DNA of 64,000 nucleotides from Leptospirales bacterium. Lineage in GTDB: Bacteria; Spirochaetota; Leptospiria; Leptospirales; Leptonemataceae. Location of the stretch: assembly GCA_019694685.1 (NCBI GenBank), contig JAIBBM010000013.1:1-64000 (forward strand). The letters are read 5' to 3'. A program made the translations under genes and the position numbers. The notes under the pieces are model-generated. The model worked only from the letters and a program-made list of their open reading frames with translations. It did not search any database and was not told where the DNA came from. Positions 62,530 to 64,000 of the stretch are shown in pieces; position 1 is the stretch's first letter; the number at the start of each line of letters is the position of its first letter.

Positions 62530-62852
62530 GCATCCTGATTCAAGGACATGCCGGAATGGTCAAAGTCTTTTTCTGCAAGGACTGCCGCTTCATCTGCTTC
62601 CACGATTCTGTAGCGCAGATACGTATTGCAGGAAGCTTCGTCTGCATAGCGCACGAGATCAAAGTCTACCCGGGGAGACAGAAAGAAGTTAGAATTGCGG
62701 AGGCGATTTTCGATCTCTTTTTTCACATGAGCTCTGCATTCCGAACGCCTTACATACAGAGTGGGCAGGTTCATCTCATTGCGATAAACCAGCCTCTTTT
62801 CACGGTAAACTGCCACAGTCAGGCGGATTCGGTAAGATGTTCCTTCTCTCAT
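62526..62852 (-). CDS. Uncharacterised 108-residue protein
   Basis: No family recognised. The N-terminal half (YRIRLTVAVYREKRLVYRNE) alternates like beta-strands and the rest is charged (VKKEIENRLRNSNFFLSPR). Two cysteines. No signal peptide or membrane span. The stop overlaps the start of the duplicated-unit protein gene as ATGA, so the two are probably translated together and may act together. Confidence 0.65.
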   Translation of the reverse strand: MREGTSYRIRLTVAVYREKRLVYRNEMNLPTLYVRRSECRAHVKKEIENRLRNSNFFLSPRVDFDLVRYADEASCNTYLRYRIVEADEAAVLAEKDFDHSGMSLNQDA

Positions 62853-62927
62853 GCATTCACAAGATCGTCCCGCGCAGAACCCGAAATAAAGAGGCAGCGA
62901 TGATTTTTCGGGGTGGTTTTGGAAACG

Positions 62928-63551
62928 TTACAAATCAGGAGACGTAAGGCCGTTCAAAATTCTCTTCTGTAATTCACGAGAGTACGCTCTATAGTTTGCA
63001 CGCCACTGATCCGACCCGAGTGGACCCACATCGTTTGTGATCGCGAGAATTGCAGTGAATGGAATGTTCTTTTTGTGCGCCACCCAGGCCAGCCCGAAGC
63101 ATTCCATATTCTCAAAGTCAAGCCCTTCAAATTCAGATCCGGGTGGAATGAGAGTAACAGAATCCACGCAATTTACGCTGCCATCTTCGCAACCGGATCG
63201 CATTGCAATGCCTGCGGCGATTGGACCTCTGCGAGTTTCGATGACCAGCGGCATCAGAGGTGGTTTGCTGGATTCTCCCTTTATAGAAGAAACGTCTCGC
63301 TGAAAAAATACATTGGATGCAACCGCACGAAATCCTGCAGACTCCTGTGACTGCGAATGATACGCACCGGCAGATCCCACAAACAGGATTTCATCTGGCG
63401 TCTGGGAGAGAAGATACTCGGCCAGGCTTACTGCGGCAGCCACATTGCCGATGCCGCAAATCAAAGGCACGAGCTGCACGTCTCGCGCGACATACCATCC
63501 AAGCATTTCCTGTTCTTCTGGAATGGCCGAACATACAAGTACACGCCGCAT
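62928..63551 (-). CDS. Purine nucleoside phosphorylase / nucleosidase superfamily protein
   Basis: 207 residues from ATG 63551 (MRRVLVCSAIPEEQEML). GIGNVAAAVSLA near the N-terminus, ILFVGSAGAY, FENMECFGLAWVAHKK (the usual Glu-Met-Glu ribose/base contact) and ILAITNDVGP (the catalytic Asp region) match the MTA/SAH nucleosidase and futalosine hydrolase fold. Exact substrate is unknown. GGGAGG lies about 12 nt upstream. The open frame continues to 63764 but is then antisense to the lipoprotein gene. Confidence 0.75.
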   Translation of the reverse strand: MRRVLVCSAIPEEQEMLGWYVARDVQLVPLICGIGNVAAAVSLAEYLLSQTPDEILFVGSAGAYHSQSQESAGFRAVASNVFFQRDVSSIKGESSKPPLMPLVIETRRGPIAAGIAMRSGCEDGSVNCVDSVTLIPPGSEFEGLDFENMECFGLAWVAHKKNIPFTAILAITNDVGPLGSDQWRANYRAYSRELQKRILNGLTSPDL

Positions 63552-63595
63552 CTTTTGTGATTGCCTCCCTGCCCGCTGAGAAATTCCGTGTGATT

Positions 63596-63871
63596 GTGAA
63601 GTACGCTCTGATTTTGTCTGCCATCTTTCTTGCGGCCAGTTGCAGCCGCAAACCTGCCAAAGAAGACTGCGCCAGGTATGATCGCCATCTTGCGGAACTC
63701 GCAGCTCACCCTGCCATCGAAGCGGCTCTTCGTTCTGCAGGCGGAAGAGATGCTGCCACCGCACATTGCATGGAACTCAAAAAATCACAGGTAGAATGTT
63801 CTACGGAAGCCACGTCCCTTTCGGACGCTGCAGCCTGCGAAAGCAAGAAAGGCTCTTTCTTCGACTTTTAA
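63596..63871 (+). CDS. Small Cys-rich lipoprotein
   Basis: 91 residues from GTG 63596. A short signal peptide VKYALILSAIFLAAS leads to Cys16 (LAASC, a good spirochaetal lipobox). Four further cysteines follow at 25, 58, 68 and 81 in an otherwise helical, Ala-rich protein. The spacing recalls small four-Cys lipoproteins annotated in Leptospira. It would be exported and anchored by lipid, with two possible disulphides. It is divergent from the nucleosidase gene (44 bp) and its stop abuts the stop of the next gene. No strong ribosome site is seen. Confidence 0.68.
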   Translation: MKYALILSAIFLAASCSRKPAKEDCARYDRHLAELAAHPAIEAALRSAGGRDAATAHCMELKKSQVECSTEATSLSDAAACESKKGSFFDF

Positions 63872-64000
63872 CTAGAGCTTGAGCGCGCCCGCAGACTCAA
63901 GGGCGCTGATCTTCTTCCACGCCATTTCCGGAAAGCAATGAATGTGCATGTGCACCGGATCGCTGAACTCTGAGCATTTCATCTTGTCCTGACTCAGATC
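63872..64000 (-). CDS. C-terminal end of an unidentified gene
   Basis: The last 42 codons of a minus-strand frame are visible, ending EMAWKKISALESAGALKL and a TAG stop at 63872. The segment contains DPVHMHIHCFPE, rich in His. Too little is present to name a family. It is convergent with the lipoprotein gene: the two stop codons touch with no base between. Confidence 0.5.
   Translation of the reverse strand, partial: DLSQDKMKCSEFSDPVHMHIHCFPEMAWKKISALESAGALKL

Noticed and set aside
63317-63595. Upstream extension of the lipoprotein frame
   Set aside because: It is antisense to the nucleosidase gene, and a lipoprotein signal peptide must be at the N-terminus, which fixes the start near 63596.
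63552-63764. N-terminal extension of the nucleosidase-family gene
   Set aside because: The extra residues are antisense to the lipoprotein and resemble nothing; the family fold starts at MRRVLVCS with a usable GGGAGG upstream.

Overview
The window looks like chromosomal DNA of a spirochaete of the Leptospiraceae/Leptospirales type. Base composition appears near 50% G+C by eye, which would fit Leptonema or Turneriella better than the AT-rich genus Leptospira; this is an inference. Supporting signs are RpoB with Asn at the E. coli Ser531 position (a known spirochaetal trait), a very large surface-carbohydrate locus with nonulosonic-acid genes, orphan transferases that resemble leptospiral surface-carbohydrate families, and a small Cys-rich lipoprotein of leptospiral style. 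No insertion sequence, prophage or CRISPR array is visible.

Region 1 (1-28,850, minus strand) is an O-antigen/LPS-type locus packed as one long directional gene run with many 1-4 nt overlaps. In transcription order it holds a coiled-coil protein, DedA, tRNA-Val, a 2-hydroxyacid dehydrogenase, UDP-glucuronate 4-epimerase, a MarR-like regulator with an extra domain, GmhB, class II aldolase, GDP-fucose synthase, a PglK-like ABC flippase, a second nonulosonate module (NeuB2, a glycosyltransferase with a cytidylyltransferase-like tail, NeuA2, a dehydrogenase), an acyltransferase, an orphan transferase, a nucleotide-sugar dehydrogenase, a complete legionaminic-acid-type pathway (legB-legC-legG-legI-legH-ptmE-legF), a second orphan transferase, then decoration genes (carbamoyltransferase, PhyH-like dioxygenase, WbuX/WbuZ-type amidation pair). 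The locus runs off the left edge.

Region 2 (28,960-30,340, plus strand) holds gmd and an Rrf2-family regulator lacking cysteines, separated from the next block by a strong bidirectional terminator.

Region 3 (30,370-59,805, minus strand) is the core gene-expression superlocus: promoter, tRNA-Thr, tRNA-Trp, secE, nusG, rplKAJL, rpoBC, terminator, then rpsL-rpsG-fusA-tuf continuing into the S10, spc and alpha operons through rplQ. rpsD is missing from its usual place between rpsK and rpoA.

Region 4 (59,860-64,000) holds less familiar genes: a secreted beta-propeller protein, a Pro/Ala-rich protein with a 35-residue internal duplication, a small protein, a nucleoside-phosphorylase-family protein, a small lipoprotein on the plus strand, and the 3' end of an unidentified gene.

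The most unusual content is the pairing of two nonulosonate-type modules, one with a glycosyltransferase fused to a degenerate CMP-sugar synthetase-like domain, next to several predicted sugar decorations.
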